DNA of 64,000 bases from an uncultured Clostridia bacterium (GTDB taxonomy: Bacteria > Bacillota > Clostridia > Christensenellales > CAG-138). Below, in pieces: positions 15,988 to 25,345 of this stretch (positions are counted from its first letter, which is position 1; every line of letters starts with the position of its first letter). The notes under the pieces are model-generated. The model was not told the origin of the DNA. It searched no databases and saw only the letters and a list, made by a program, of their open reading frames with translations. Location: positions 1-64,000 of the forward strand of contig CAKTYU010000003.1 in the NCBI GenBank assembly GCA_934633985.1, given 5' to 3'. The position numbers and the translations under genes were made by a program.

Positions 15988-17334
15988 TTAACGCTCCTCG
16001 GTATACGTTACGCGAAGCACCCTTCTGGTGCCCTCGTCCACCTTTACCCTGTCGGAAATGCCGTAGCCCGGTATGAAAAGGGCCTCGTTTCCCGAAAAGA
16101 GCATGGGTATGCCCCGCCGCTCCCTCGGCGCCTTCCTGTCTATGAAAAAGTCCTTCAGCTTTTTCCCGCCGGGAGAGCCCACGGGCCGGAACCTGTCCCC
16201 GTCCCTCCGGGTACGTACCCTGAGGCCGGAAGGCAGCTTGTCCCTGTCCATATAGGCGACAGCATTATCCTTTATTATACCACCTTCGGCAGCTTCTGCA
16301 AAGAAAAAACCTCCGCAAAAGGCGGTTTTTCCCTCGGTATTGAAGGGCGCGTCCACCTCGCGGGCGTTTTGCGGCGCGCCGAAGCATATACTGCCGTAGC
16401 TCACCCATACGCTTATGTGTGGTATGTCCGCGTGGGCGCCGGTTTTTGCCGTAAGCATATCCATTATGCGCTCTATGTGCCGCCGCTCCACGTCCGTCTC
16501 GGCCCCCGCCTCGGACACGGCTATGCGTATCGCCCTGCTTTTCACCGGCAGGGGCAGCGCGGCGAGGGCGGCCCTGTCGTAGCCCTCCTGAGTCCTTGCT
16601 TCCTTCAGCGCGTCTCGGGCCAGCCCGTGCAGGTATTCCTCGTCCTGACGAAGCAGCTCACCCATGGAGCAAAGCCCCTCCGCAAAGCGCGGGTTAAGAT
16701 TTTCCTGAATATAGGGTATGAGGTCCAGGCGTATCCTGTTGCGGCTGGCGTCCCGCTCCAAATTGGTGCTGTCGATGCAGTATTGCAGGCCGTTCTGCTC
16801 CGCGTATTCCTCTATTTCGCTCCTTCTCGCCCACAGCAGCGGGCGTATTATATCCCCCAGGGCGGGCTCCATGCCGATCAAGCCCTTCAGGCCGCTGCCC
16901 CGTATGAGGTGGAGCATTATGCTCTCCGCCTGGTCGTCCATGTGGTGGGCCACGGCGATCTTGTCCGCGCCCAGCTCCCCGGCGGCCCGGCGGAGGAATT
17001 CATAGCGCTTCTCCCGCGCCGCCTGCTCAAGTGTCTTGCCCTCTGAACGGGCTACGGCGGGTATGTCTGTCTCCTCGCAGATCAGCGGCACACCGAGCCC
17101 TTTGCAGAGCTCCTGCACGAAGCGCTGGTCGCGCTGCGCCTCCTCACCCCTTATGCCGTGGTTGAGGTGGGCCGCGCAGAGTTCAAATCCCCGTTCCGGC
17201 GCTATTTTGAGCAGCACATGCAGCAGCGCCACCGAATCCGCGCCGCCGCTCAGGCCCACCAGCACCCGCTGGCCCTTGTCTATGAGGCCGTATTTATCTA
17301 TGGCGTTTTTTACCTTGCCTTCAAGCTTTTCCAT
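15988..17334 (-). CDS. tilS: tRNA(Ile)-lysidine synthetase
   Basis: A 448-residue protein with the PP-loop VGLSGGADSVALLHVL, AAHLNHGIRGEEAQRD, and VAHHMDDQAESIMLHLIRGSGLKGL. A TilS substrate-binding domain and the C-terminal domain (RTRRDGDRFRPVGSPGGKKLKDFFID) follow. It puts lysidine at C34 of the CAU-anticodon tRNA-Ile so that it reads AUA. This matters here because AUA is used heavily in the surrounding genes. The start MEKLEGK at 17334 is preferred to the upstream MSNRSY because AAGGA precedes it. It is in an operon with hpt. Confidence 0.93.
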   Translation of the reverse strand: MEKLEGKVKNAIDKYGLIDKGQRVLVGLSGGADSVALLHVLLKIAPERGFELCAAHLNHGIRGEEAQRDQRFVQELCKGLGVPLICEETDIPAVARSEGKTLEQAAREKRYEFLRRAAGELGADKIAVAHHMDDQAESIMLHLIRGSGLKGLIGMEPALGDIIRPLLWARRSEIEEYAEQNGLQYCIDSTNLERDASRNRIRLDLIPYIQENLNPRFAEGLCSMGELLRQDEEYLHGLARDALKEARTQEGYDRAALAALPLPVKSRAIRIAVSEAGAETDVERRHIERIMDMLTAKTGAHADIPHISVWVSYGSICFGAPQNAREVDAPFNTEGKTAFCGGFFFAEAAEGGIIKDNAVAYMDRDKLPSGLRVRTRRDGDRFRPVGSPGGKKLKDFFIDRKAPRERRGIPMLFSGNEALFIPGYGISDRVKVDEGTRRVLRVTYTEER

Positions 17335-17450
17335 ATAAATAAGTATATCCTTATAGCTCCGGTTTGACAAGGCGCGGCGGGGAACATATAATTATTAGGC
17401 AGGTATATGACCTATAAATTTCAATTTACCGTCTGGAGAGGATAAAGTAT

Positions 17451-18539
17451 ATGAAGCTCGGAGTAGTAGGACTTCCCAACGTGGGCAAAAGCACGCTTTT
17501 CAACGCCATAACGCAGGCGGGGGCGCAGGCCGCCAATTACCCCTTCTGCACCATCGAGCCCAACGTGGGCGTGGTGGCGGTGCCGGACAGCCGTTTGGAC
17601 GTGCTTGCCGAAATGTACCACCCGGAAAAGTACACCCCCACCGCCATAGAATTCGTGGATATAGCCGGCCTCGTCCGCGGCGCATACAGGGGTGAGGGCC
17701 TGGGCAACAAGTTCCTTTCCCACATACGGGAGGTGGACGCCATAGTTCATGTGGTGCGCTGCTTTGAGGACGAAAACATAGTACACGTGGACGGCTCGGT
17801 GGATCCCGTGCGCGATATGGAGACCATAAACATAGAGCTTATCTTCGCGGATATGGACACCATGGACAAGCGCATCGAGAAGGCGGAAAAGAACAGCAAG
17901 TCCGGCGACAAGAAGCTGCTGGCCGAGGCTGAGTTCCTGCGGGGCATAAAGGCGCATCTGGAGTCCGGCAGGCCGGTGCGCAGCATGGAGCTGACGGAGG
18001 ACGAGAGGGAGTACGTGGACGGGCTGTTCCTGCTCACCTCAAAGCCCGTGATATACGTAGCCAACATATCCGAGGAGGATATAGGGCGGGAGCTGCCCCA
18101 GGTGGAGGCGCTGTACAGGGCGGCGGCCTCGGAGCAGGCGGGCGCACTGACTATATGCGCCAAGATAGAGGAGGAGATATCCGAGCTTTCCCCGGAGGAA
18201 AAGCAGGACTTCCTCAAGGAGATGGGCATTGGCGAGAGCGGCCTCGATAAGCTCATAAAGGAGTGCTACTCCCTGCTGGGCCTCATCAGCTTCCTCACCG
18301 CCGGCCCCAAGGAGGTAAGGGCCTGGACCATCGCGAGGGGCACCAAGGCCCCCCAGGCGGCGGGCAAGATACACACCGACTTTGAAAAGGGCTTCATAAG
18401 GGCGGAGGTAGTGAATTTCAATACCCTGGTGGAGCACGGCACCATGGCGGCCTGCAAGGAGAAGGGGCTCATACGCAGCGAGGGCAAGGACTATGTAATG
18501 CAGGACGGGGACATAGTGGTGTTCAGGTTTAACGTCTGA
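17451..18539 (+). CDS. ychF: Redox-regulated ATPase YchF (Obg-like GTPase family)
   Basis: A 362-residue protein. The P-loop is [15 protein letters not shown] and the G3 region is [23 protein letters not shown] coiled-coil arm covers roughly residues 130-200, and a C-terminal TGS domain ends in [13 protein letters not shown]. YchF binds ribosomes and hydrolyses ATP in preference to GTP. Length and domain order are standard. GGAG precedes the ATG, and the gene ends in a perfect palindromic terminator shared with the convergent gene. Confidence 0.95.
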   Translation: MKLGVVGLPNVGKSTLFNAITQAGAQAANYPFCTIEPNVGVVAVPDSRLDVLAEMYHPEKYTPTAIEFVDIAGLVRGAYRGEGLGNKFLSHIREVDAIVHVVRCFEDENIVHVDGSVDPVRDMETINIELIFADMDTMDKRIEKAEKNSKSGDKKLLAEAEFLRGIKAHLESGRPVRSMELTEDEREYVDGLFLLTSKPVIYVANISEEDIGRELPQVEALYRAAASEQAGALTICAKIEEEISELSPEEKQDFLKEMGIGESGLDKLIKECYSLLGLISFLTAGPKEVRAWTIARGTKAPQAAGKIHTDFEKGFIRAEVVNFNTLVEHGTMAACKEKGLIRSEGKDYVMQDGDIVVFRFNV

Positions 18540-18553
18540 CAAACGCATATACA

Positions 18554-18590
18554 AAAAGGAACGGCGCGCCGTTCCTTTATTATTTTTGCT
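18554..18590. terminator. Bidirectional terminator between ychF and the DUF1846 gene
   Basis: A perfect 24 bp palindrome (18554-18577) is flanked by A-rich and T-rich sequence, so it can end transcription from both sides. Confidence 0.85.
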
Positions 18591-18591
18591 T

Positions 18592-20073
18592 TTACTTGTG
18601 ATAGAGCTTCTTGGTCTGGTATTTGGGCTCGCAGGTCACGTTTATGCCCAGCTTGCGGAAGGTGCTGCTGTCCACGCCGGAAAGTATGACGGTGGAGTGC
18701 GCCTCGCAGCCCCTCAGCTTGCCCAGCTGCCGCATGGCCACCTCCGCCGTCGGATTGGTGGCGGCGCATATCGAAAGGGCTATGAGCACCTCGTCCATGT
18801 GCAGCCGCGGGTTGTGGTTGCCCAGGTGGTTCACCTTCAGGTCCTGTATGGGCTCTATGACTATGGGGGATATGATGTGCATATCCTTCTGTATACCGCC
18901 AAGGCGCTTCAGCGCATTGAGGAGCGCGGCGGCGGAGGCGCCCAGCAGCTTCGTGGTCTTGCCCGTGATTATCTCGCCGCCGGGAAGCTCTATCGCCGCG
19001 GCGGGCTCCCCCGTATGCTCGGCGCGCTCCACCGCCGCGCCTATCACCGGCCTGTCCTTTACTGTTATGCCGAGCTGGTTTATGAGCAGCTTTATCTTTT
19101 CCGCCGGCCTGCTGTCGCTCATGCCCTGGCGGGCGGAGCACATGGCGGCGTAATAGCGGCGTATTATCTCCTGCCGAGAGGCCTCCCGGCATACCTCGTC
19201 GTCGGTTATGCAGTTGCCCGCCATATTCACGCCCATATCCGTGGGGGACTTATAGGGGGACTCGCCGTATATCTGGCTGAACATGGCGTTGAGCACCGGG
19301 AATATCTCCACGTCCCGGTTGTAGTTCACCGTGGTCACGCCGTAATTCTCCAAATGGAAGGGGTCTATCATGTTCACGTCGTTGAGATCCGCCGTGGCGG
19401 CCTCGTATGCCACGTTTACCGGGTGCTTCAGCGGCAGGTTCCATATCGGGAAGGTCTCAAACTTGGCGTAGCCGGCCCGTATGCCCCGCTTGTGCTCGTG
19501 GTAAAGCTGGGAAAGGCAGGTGGCCATCTTGCCGCTGCCCGGGCCGGGGGCGGTCACCACCACCAGGGAGCGGGAGGTCTCTATGTACTCGTTGAGGCCG
19601 TACCCCTCGTCGCTCACTATGGTCTCTATGTCGTTCGGGTAGCCGGGTATGGGATAATGGCGGTATACCTTTATGCCGAGCTGCTCCAGGCGGCGCTGGA
19701 ATACCACGGCGGCGCTCTGGCCGCTGTATTGGGTAAGCACCACGCTGCCCACGTAAAGCCCGATGCTTCGGAAGGCGTCTATGAGCCTGAGCACGTCCAG
19801 ATCGTAGGTTATGCCGAGGTCGCCCCGCACCTTGTTTTTCTCTATATCCGCGGCGTTTATTACTATGACTATCTCCGCCTGGTCCTTTAGCTGGAGCAGC
19901 ATCCTCACCTTGCTGTCCGGCTCAAAGCCCGGAAGCACCCGTGAGGCGTGGAAGTCGTCAAACAGCTTGCCGCCAAATTCCAAATACAGCTTGCCGCCGA
20001 ACCGGGCGAGCCTGTCCATAATATGCTCCGACTGCATGGAAAGGTATTTTTGATTGTCAAAGCCTATCCTCAT
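18592..20073 (-). CDS. DUF1846 family protein
   Basis: A 493-residue protein of full family length. It starts [18 protein letters not shown] and has the [22 protein letters not shown] motif, which resembles a nucleotide-binding loop, near residue 180. [20 protein letters not shown] and a C-terminal part with [18 protein letters not shown] also fit. The family occurs across Firmicutes. Its function is not settled as far as I know, though the loop suggests nucleotide binding. It is a single gene, convergent with ychF. Confidence 0.85.
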   Translation of the reverse strand: MRIGFDNQKYLSMQSEHIMDRLARFGGKLYLEFGGKLFDDFHASRVLPGFEPDSKVRMLLQLKDQAEIVIVINAADIEKNKVRGDLGITYDLDVLRLIDAFRSIGLYVGSVVLTQYSGQSAAVVFQRRLEQLGIKVYRHYPIPGYPNDIETIVSDEGYGLNEYIETSRSLVVVTAPGPGSGKMATCLSQLYHEHKRGIRAGYAKFETFPIWNLPLKHPVNVAYEAATADLNDVNMIDPFHLENYGVTTVNYNRDVEIFPVLNAMFSQIYGESPYKSPTDMGVNMAGNCITDDEVCREASRQEIIRRYYAAMCSARQGMSDSRPAEKIKLLINQLGITVKDRPVIGAAVERAEHTGEPAAAIELPGGEIITGKTTKLLGASAAALLNALKRLGGIQKDMHIISPIVIEPIQDLKVNHLGNHNPRLHMDEVLIALSICAATNPTAEVAMRQLGKLRGCEAHSTVILSGVDSSTFRKLGINVTCEPKYQTKKLYHK

Positions 20074-20215
20074 ACCCTTTCTTTCCCCCTCGTTTCACCA
20101 AAAAAATATATAAATATGCAATTCTGACCCAATTATTTATTATATAACCTCCCCCGCCCCTTTTACAATCGCCCTTTACCATAAGATTTGAGTATATCAG
20201 GGGGAGTTTGCATAA

Positions 20216-20250
20216 CAAAAAAAGCGAAGGGGATTTTCTCCTTCGCCTTT
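20216..20250 (-). terminator. Terminator after the lepB gene
   Basis: Minus-strand GCGAAGG/CCTTCGC hairpin followed by seven T. Confidence 0.85.
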
Positions 20251-20257
20251 ATGCTTA

Positions 20258-20836
20258 TCAGATCCAGCGCGCATGGGAGAAGGGCGTCATCACGGCGCGC
20301 ACCTTGCCCTTTACCTGGCAGTAGGGTATGAAGCCCACCTGCCTGCTGTCCCCGCTGTGGTTTCGGTTGTCGCCCACCACGAAGAGGCTCCTTTCCGGCA
20401 CCGTCACCTCCGGCATATCGCTGTCCTCTATGTAGCCGTCCCAGTAGGCGCTCTCGTCCAGCCTTTCGCCGTTCAGGTATATGGCCCCGTCGGATATTCT
20501 TATCCTGTCACCCGGGGTGGCTATAACGCGCTTGACGCACTTTTCCGTGTGGTAGGGGTAGCGGCAGATTATTATATCGTCGCGCTGCGGCGCGGAAACG
20601 GTATATGTGAGCTTTTCCGTGAACATCCCCTCCCCGCCCACGAGCGTGGGGTACATGGATATGCCTATGCACTGCACCGGCTCGAATATGAAGGTGCGTA
20701 TGAATATCGCCACCGCCATGAGCGTCAGCAGGTATATTATGAAGTCGCTGTTCGCCGCCTTCTTGTAGGGCTCGTCCTTTTTATGCAGCTCGTCGCGGGC
20801 TTCCCTGAATTTTTTGAGTTCCTTTTTGCTTAGCAT
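20258..20836 (-). CDS. lepB: Signal peptidase I
   Basis: A 192-residue type I signal peptidase. A cytoplasmic basic N-terminus leads into a single membrane span (DFIIYLLTLMAVAIFIRTFI). The catalytic Ser is in GISMYPTL and the catalytic Lys in CVKRVIATPGDRI. The family box VVGDNRNHSGDSRQVGFI follows. It removes signal peptides outside the membrane and would process the exported proteins seen in this window. It is a single gene with its own terminator. Confidence 0.93.
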   Translation of the reverse strand: MLSKKELKKFREARDELHKKDEPYKKAANSDFIIYLLTLMAVAIFIRTFIFEPVQCIGISMYPTLVGGEGMFTEKLTYTVSAPQRDDIIICRYPYHTEKCVKRVIATPGDRIRISDGAIYLNGERLDESAYWDGYIEDSDMPEVTVPERSLFVVGDNRNHSGDSRQVGFIPYCQVKGKVRAVMTPFSHARWI

Positions 20837-20980
20837 CCGGGGTATTTGCCTTCCTTATTTTTTCTTTCCACATGGTAACACTCAAAGCCCGCCTTGTCAA
20901 ATAAGGCTCCTCCTTTTCTCCCATAATTCATCAATAATTCACTATTACCTTGGGGCGCATACTGTGTTAAAATTACCCTT

Positions 20981-22009
20981 ATGAAGCGTTGTATAAGACT
21001 TACAAGCGGCGTTGCCGCATTATTTATCGCATTGGCTCTCCTGGGCTGCTCGAGGCCCGCGGTATCCCCGGCCCCGGCCGCCCCCTCCCCCGCGCCCTCC
21101 ACCCCCGCCCCTATACAGGAGCCGGAGAGCCGCTACACCATCGCCTGGATGAGCGACACCCAGCACTACTCCAACAGGTTCCCCTCCACCTTTTACGCCA
21201 TGACCGCCTATCTGCGGGACGCTAAGGAGGAGCTGAACCTGAAGTACATCGTGCACACCGGCGACCTGGTACACAGCTACGGCAGCGAGCGCCAGTGGGA
21301 AAACGCCGTGCGCGCCATGGCCTCCATAGCGGATATACCCGCGGGGGTGTGCGCCGGCAACCACGACGTAAAGCACGACGACGCCCTCTACGATAATTTC
21401 AGCCGCTATTTCGGGGAAAAGCAGGCAAGCTACCGGGACTGCTACGGCGGCAGCTTTCAGGATAACCGCGGCCATTACGACCTCATAGACGCGGGCGGGA
21501 CGAGGTATATCTTCATATATATGGGCTACCATATCGAGCGCAGCGGCATAGGCTGGATAAAAAGCGTGCTGGAGCAATACCCGGACAGGGCCGCCATACT
21601 CTGCACCCACGCCTACTTTGACACCGACCTGACGCTGCTTGAGGACGGGCGGCTGCTCAGAGAGGAGATAGTTTCGCAATATCCCAACGTGTACATGGTG
21701 CTTTCCGGCCACCGCTACAACATAGCCTGCGTGCCGGAGGAGTTCGACGACGACGGGGACGGAGCGCCCGACCGCAGGGTATACCAGATGATATGCAACT
21801 ATCAGGCGGCGGACGACCATGGCGGCAGCGGCTATATGATGTTCTTTGACGTGGACGAGGAAAAGGGCGTGATTAACTGCTGCACCTATTCCCCCGTGCT
21901 TGACGACAGGGTGCGCTTTGACGACATTTCAAAGAAAAAGGGCCGTTACAGCAACGCCCCCCGCGATGAAATGATGACGCTGGAAATCCCCTGGAAAATC
22001 ACACATTAA
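20981..22009 (+). CDS. Calcineurin-like metallophosphoesterase lipoprotein
   Basis: A 342-residue exported protein. The lipoprotein signal ends at LALLGC and is followed by a Pro/Ala linker. The metal-binding motifs are in order: WMSDTQHYSN, HTGDLVHSYG, AGNHDVKHDD, CTHAYFD and SGHRYNIA. The fold suits a secreted phosphatase or phosphodiesterase with two metal ions. The substrate is unknown. It is divergent from lepB. Confidence 0.85.
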   Translation: MKRCIRLTSGVAALFIALALLGCSRPAVSPAPAAPSPAPSTPAPIQEPESRYTIAWMSDTQHYSNRFPSTFYAMTAYLRDAKEELNLKYIVHTGDLVHSYGSERQWENAVRAMASIADIPAGVCAGNHDVKHDDALYDNFSRYFGEKQASYRDCYGGSFQDNRGHYDLIDAGGTRYIFIYMGYHIERSGIGWIKSVLEQYPDRAAILCTHAYFDTDLTLLEDGRLLREEIVSQYPNVYMVLSGHRYNIACVPEEFDDDGDGAPDRRVYQMICNYQAADDHGGSGYMMFFDVDEEKGVINCCTYSPVLDDRVRFDDISKKKGRYSNAPRDEMMTLEIPWKITH

Positions 22010-22021
22010 AGCGCATACGAA

Positions 22022-22058
22022 AGCAGGAGCGGAAAAATCCCACTCCTGTTGTCTTTTA
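22022..22058. terminator. Terminator between convergent metallophosphoesterase and DUF1015 genes
   Basis: CAGGAG/CTCCTG hairpin followed by TTGTCTTTT on the + strand. Confidence 0.6.
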
Positions 22059-22074
22059 TTGGCTTTTATCGGGC

Positions 22075-23406
22075 TTAATCGCTTATGCTCCTGCACTCCA
22101 GGTAGTAGCGCTTTTCGTTGGCCTCGCCCATGGAGAAGGTCTTGCGGGGCAGCGCGCCGTCGAATATGACGGTGCGGAAGAAGGCGCTCTTGTCCATGGG
22201 GGGAAGCAGGAAGCCCATGTTGCCCTCCCGGGCGCCCAGCTCCATCACCACGTCCGCGCCGTGTATGTAGTCTATGGTGGCGCCCTCGGTCTCCTTGATG
22301 AGTATGTCGAGGGCGTTCTGGAGGGTGCCCACCTCCAGCTGCGCCGCGGGATGCTCCACATAGAAGCAGCCTACCCCCTTGCCGTCCACGAAGGGTATAA
22401 CATGGCCGGCCTTGCCGTCCATGGCCTTGTGCAGCTCGTCCATGCTCGCAAAGTGCTTTACCTCGCAGCCTCCGTTCTGCTCCGTCAGCTTGTCCTTTAT
22501 CCAGCCGGCCTTGTCGCCCACGTTGAATATGACCCTGTGTATGGGCTCGAACACTATGCCCTCGTCGTGTACGTTCTCAAGCTCCACGAGGCAGTAGCGG
22601 GCGGGGTGCTCGTCCTTTGCGGTGAGGCCCTTCTCGGCCTTTATGCGCTCCCAGTTGGCCTTTGCCGTGGCGAAGGAGTGGTTTCCGTCGCCCATTGCAA
22701 AGAGCAGGGGGGCCTGATCGGTGTTGTACTTTTTAGCGTATGCTTCCTTTTCGATAAGCGCCTCGAGCGCGTCTAAGGCGCCCCTTATCTGGCCCTCGTC
22801 CTTTACGAGATAGCCCTTTATGTGGCCGCCCTTTTGCATGAGGTCGAAGTCATACAGCTTTTCGGCCTTTTCCAGCTTCTCGCCTATGGGTTCTATAACG
22901 GTGCGCTCGGGGTCGTCTATGAGTACCAGTATATGGGGCATCTCCAACGGAGCGTCCTTCCTTATTCGAAGGCGGGGAGGTATACGCTCGACTATAGTGC
23001 CCTCGGTAGCACGGATAAGTGTGGTTGAGCCCTTGGTATAGTCGTAGTTCTCCAGATCCAGCGCCACGATCAGTCCCTTGCGGGTCTTGCCGTCCACAGA
23101 GCGGACTACATAGGCAAAGCCCTCGCCCTTGTTTTCCAGCACGCCCTTCTCAACGTATTCCTTCATGTGGGCGTTTATAGAGGCTATGCGCTCGGCCTCG
23201 TCCGGCTTGTCCAGATACAGCTCAGGCAGCATTATGCGCAGAGTGGAGGGCGCGTCGCCGACTATCCTCTCGGTCTCGTCCCAGTAATCCGGCTGGGAGG
23301 TGAACTGGTCGCAGGCCACCACCGCCCACTTGGTCATATCCACGTCCCTGTTGGGGAGCAGCAGCTCAGGCACCCTTACGCCTATGTTATTTGCATACTT
23401 TGTCAT
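22075..23406 (-). CDS. DUF1015 family protein
   Basis: A 443-residue protein of normal family length. Recognisable blocks are WAVVACDQFTSQPDYW, MLPELYLDKPDE, LFAMGDGNHSFATAKANWE and VLIDDPERTVIEP. The GDGNHSFATA segment is the family hallmark. It is annotated in some genomes as HTH-containing or SerB-related, but no function is visible. It stands alone, with a GGAGG ahead of the ATG. Confidence 0.85.
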   Translation of the reverse strand: MTKYANNIGVRVPELLLPNRDVDMTKWAVVACDQFTSQPDYWDETERIVGDAPSTLRIMLPELYLDKPDEAERIASINAHMKEYVEKGVLENKGEGFAYVVRSVDGKTRKGLIVALDLENYDYTKGSTTLIRATEGTIVERIPPRLRIRKDAPLEMPHILVLIDDPERTVIEPIGEKLEKAEKLYDFDLMQKGGHIKGYLVKDEGQIRGALDALEALIEKEAYAKKYNTDQAPLLFAMGDGNHSFATAKANWERIKAEKGLTAKDEHPARYCLVELENVHDEGIVFEPIHRVIFNVGDKAGWIKDKLTEQNGGCEVKHFASMDELHKAMDGKAGHVIPFVDGKGVGCFYVEHPAAQLEVGTLQNALDILIKETEGATIDYIHGADVVMELGAREGNMGFLLPPMDKSAFFRTVIFDGALPRKTFSMGEANEKRYYLECRSISD

Positions 23407-23618
23407 GAAACAGCCTCCGTAAGTGTTTTTTTAAGATAAATGCAAAGATTTTTTGAATACATAACTGTCTTTTTATATCATACATCACCCCGAGCCCTCC
23501 GGTCAATCAAAAGCGGCTTATTATGTTTTGATTTTTTGATACCCCGGCTGAATCTTTTCAGCACTTTAAATAACTAAAGCGCCGTGGTATAATCGTATCA
23601 TAAGGAGGCGAAAAAGCA

Positions 23619-23915
23619 ATGTACCGGAAGGATCTTACCAACCCCGAAACGGCGTGGTTTTTTAAGGCCGTGCTTTCCCTAAGGACGGAAGAGGAGTGTG
23701 CGCGCTTCTTCGAGGACGTGGCCACCATAGGCGAGGTGCAGGCCATGGCCCAGCGGCTGCGCGTGGCGAAGCTGCTAAACGACGGCTGCAAGTACTCCGA
23801 CGTCGCAGAGGCCACCGGCGCCTCCACCGCCACCATATCCCGCGTAAGCCGCTGCCTGACCTACGGCGCGGACGGCTACAAGCTGGTGCTCAACAGGCTG
23901 GAAAAGCAGCAGTAA
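23619..23915 (+). CDS. YerC/YecD family TrpR-like DNA-binding protein
   Basis: A 98-residue protein of the TrpR superfamily. The helix-turn-helix is LLNDGCKYSDVAEATGASTATISRVSRCL, quoted here in two parts: LLNDGCKYSDVAEATG and ASTATISRVSRCL. The preceding helix holds FFEDVATIGEVQAMAQRL. YerC proteins are small conserved Firmicute regulators without the tryptophan-binding history of TrpR; their targets are poorly known. TATAAT at 23588-23593 and AAGGAGG before the ATG give it its own transcription unit. Confidence 0.85.
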   Translation: MYRKDLTNPETAWFFKAVLSLRTEEECARFFEDVATIGEVQAMAQRLRVAKLLNDGCKYSDVAEATGASTATISRVSRCLTYGADGYKLVLNRLEKQQ

Positions 23916-23957
23916 GCCCGCCCATGCTTAGCCCCGCATAATTTTTGTAAAAAACAC

Positions 23958-23986
23958 TTGCATTATGGCCGCCGATTGGTTATAAT
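23958..23986 (+). promoter_or_regulatory. Promoter of tRNA-Thr
   Basis: TTGCAT (23958-23963), 17 bp, TATAAT (23981-23986), about 25 bp upstream of the tRNA. Confidence 0.8.
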
Positions 23987-24010
23987 ACATATCGTTCGTG
24001 AGCAACGCGC

Positions 24011-24086
24011 GCTGATATAGCTCAGCTGGTAGAGCGCGTCATTGGTAATGACGAGGTCCCCGGTCCGAATCCGGGTATCAGCTCCA
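24011..24086 (+). tRNA. tRNA-Thr (anticodon GGT), probable ICE attachment site
   Basis: It folds as a complete cloverleaf: acceptor GCTGATA/TATCAGC, anticodon stem CGTCA/TGACG with loop TTGGTAA (anticodon GGT), T arm CCCGG/CCGGG and an encoded CCA. The ICE genes begin right after it. Integration into the 3' end of a tRNA gene is typical for tyrosine recombinases. The integrase and second attachment repeat are not in the window. Confidence 0.93.
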
Positions 24087-24115
24087 GTATTCCCAGTCAA
24101 TTTAGATGCAGGGAC

Positions 24116-24144
24116 AAAAAGCCCAGACAACGTCTGGGTTTTTT
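24116..24144 (+). terminator. Terminator after tRNA-Thr
   Basis: CCCAGAC/GTCTGGG hairpin with T6. Confidence 0.85.
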
Positions 24145-24220
24145 GCTATCACAAGCCATTTTTCAAAAAATCAGATTGCCGTAGATGCACTTTTTCAAAG
24201 GGCGATTATAAATCGTTTTT

Positions 24221-24264
24221 AAGCCCCTGAAGCTGCCGATCCGTTGGTTTCAAGGGCTTTTTTC
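24221..24264 (+). terminator. Second terminator-like hairpin at the ICE left end
   Basis: AAGCCCCTGAA pairs with TTCAAGGGCTT, followed by a T tract. Confidence 0.6.
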
Positions 24265-24519
24265 ATGCCGCTCAAGCCCTAAATTCACCGTTTTCAGTTT
24301 GTTTTCAATTCAATATGCAAAGGCTATAAATTCCATTCCCAAGGCTTCATAGGAAAAGTCTGCCCTTTTGAAAGCAGTTTGTTTTACCGCCATCGGGGAA
24401 TAGGGGAACTCCGCTTACCCCCTCTCACACTCTCCCCCTTAAATATTATTACTTGGCTGGAAAAGCGATATAACGCTCAGCGCCAGCTTAGAAGCACTAC
24501 AACGAAAGGAGCATTCCCA

Positions 24520-25345
24520 ATGTCACAGGTAATCGCGATCGTCAACCAGAAGGGCGGCGTCGCCAAGACCACCACCGCAGTAAACCTCGCCGCCGCCCTT
24601 GTCCGGCAGGATGAAAAAGTGCTGTGCATCGACCTCGACCCACAGGCAAACCTCACCATGTCGCTGGGCTGTCAAAACCCGGACGAGCTCCCGCACACCG
24701 TTTCCGACGTTATCGACAAGGCCATAACTGAGCAGCCCCTCGACCCCTCCGAGGGCGTTATACGCCATGCAGAGGGCATAGACCTCATGCCCGCTTCCAT
24801 CCAGCTTTCGGGGGTACGAAAACCTGCTCATCAATGAATACGGCAGGGAAAATATGCTGCGCCAGTATGTTGACGCAGTCCGTCCCTTCTATGACCGCAT
24901 ACTGATCGATTGCCAGCCCAGTCTGAACATCTTGACTATCAACGCCCTCGTTGCAGCGGACAGCGTGCTTATCCCCACTCAACCGCAGTTCTTCTCCGCA
25001 AAAGGGCTGGAACTGCTGTTCCAGACCTACGGCAAGGTGCGCCGCAAGATGAACCCCGACCTCAAAATCGAGGGCGTACTTGTCACCATGATGGACAAGC
25101 GTCCCAATTTCACGAAGGATGTGGCAGGCCTTATCCGCTCCACCTACGGCGGGGACGTAAAGGTATTCGACAGTGAGATCCCCATGAGCGTCCGTGCCAT
25201 GGAGTGCGGGGCGGAGGGGAAAAGTATTTTTGCCCACGATCCCAGGGGCAGGGTGGCGGAAGCATACGCAAATCTGGCAGCGGAGGTGAAGGAGAATGCC
25301 GAGAGGGAACAGCGCAGGGCGCATAAGCATAAGGCCGTTAGATGA
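24520..25345 (+). pseudogene. parA: ParA/Soj-type partition ATPase, frameshifted
   Basis: The N-terminal half (from ATG 24520, after AAAGGA) has the deviant Walker A NQKGGVAKTTTAVNLAAAL and IDLDPQANLTMSLG. It runs into a stop at 24837, just after IQLSG. The rest reads on in another frame, with ENLLINEYGREN, ILIDCQPSLNILTINAL and the C-terminal part, ending at 25345. The break falls in a run of five G near 24810; removing one G restores one ParA of normal length. So this is a one-base insertion, a real frameshift or a sequencing error. It overlaps parB by 50 bp. Confidence 0.8.

Larger units (their letters stand above)
24087..24519. other. Left end of the ICE, no gene seen
   Basis: There are 430 bp between the tRNA and parA. 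It holds two terminator hairpins (24116-24144 and 24221-24264) and GC-poor sequence. No convincing coding region or Shine-Dalgarno/ORF pair is seen. Confidence 0.5.
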
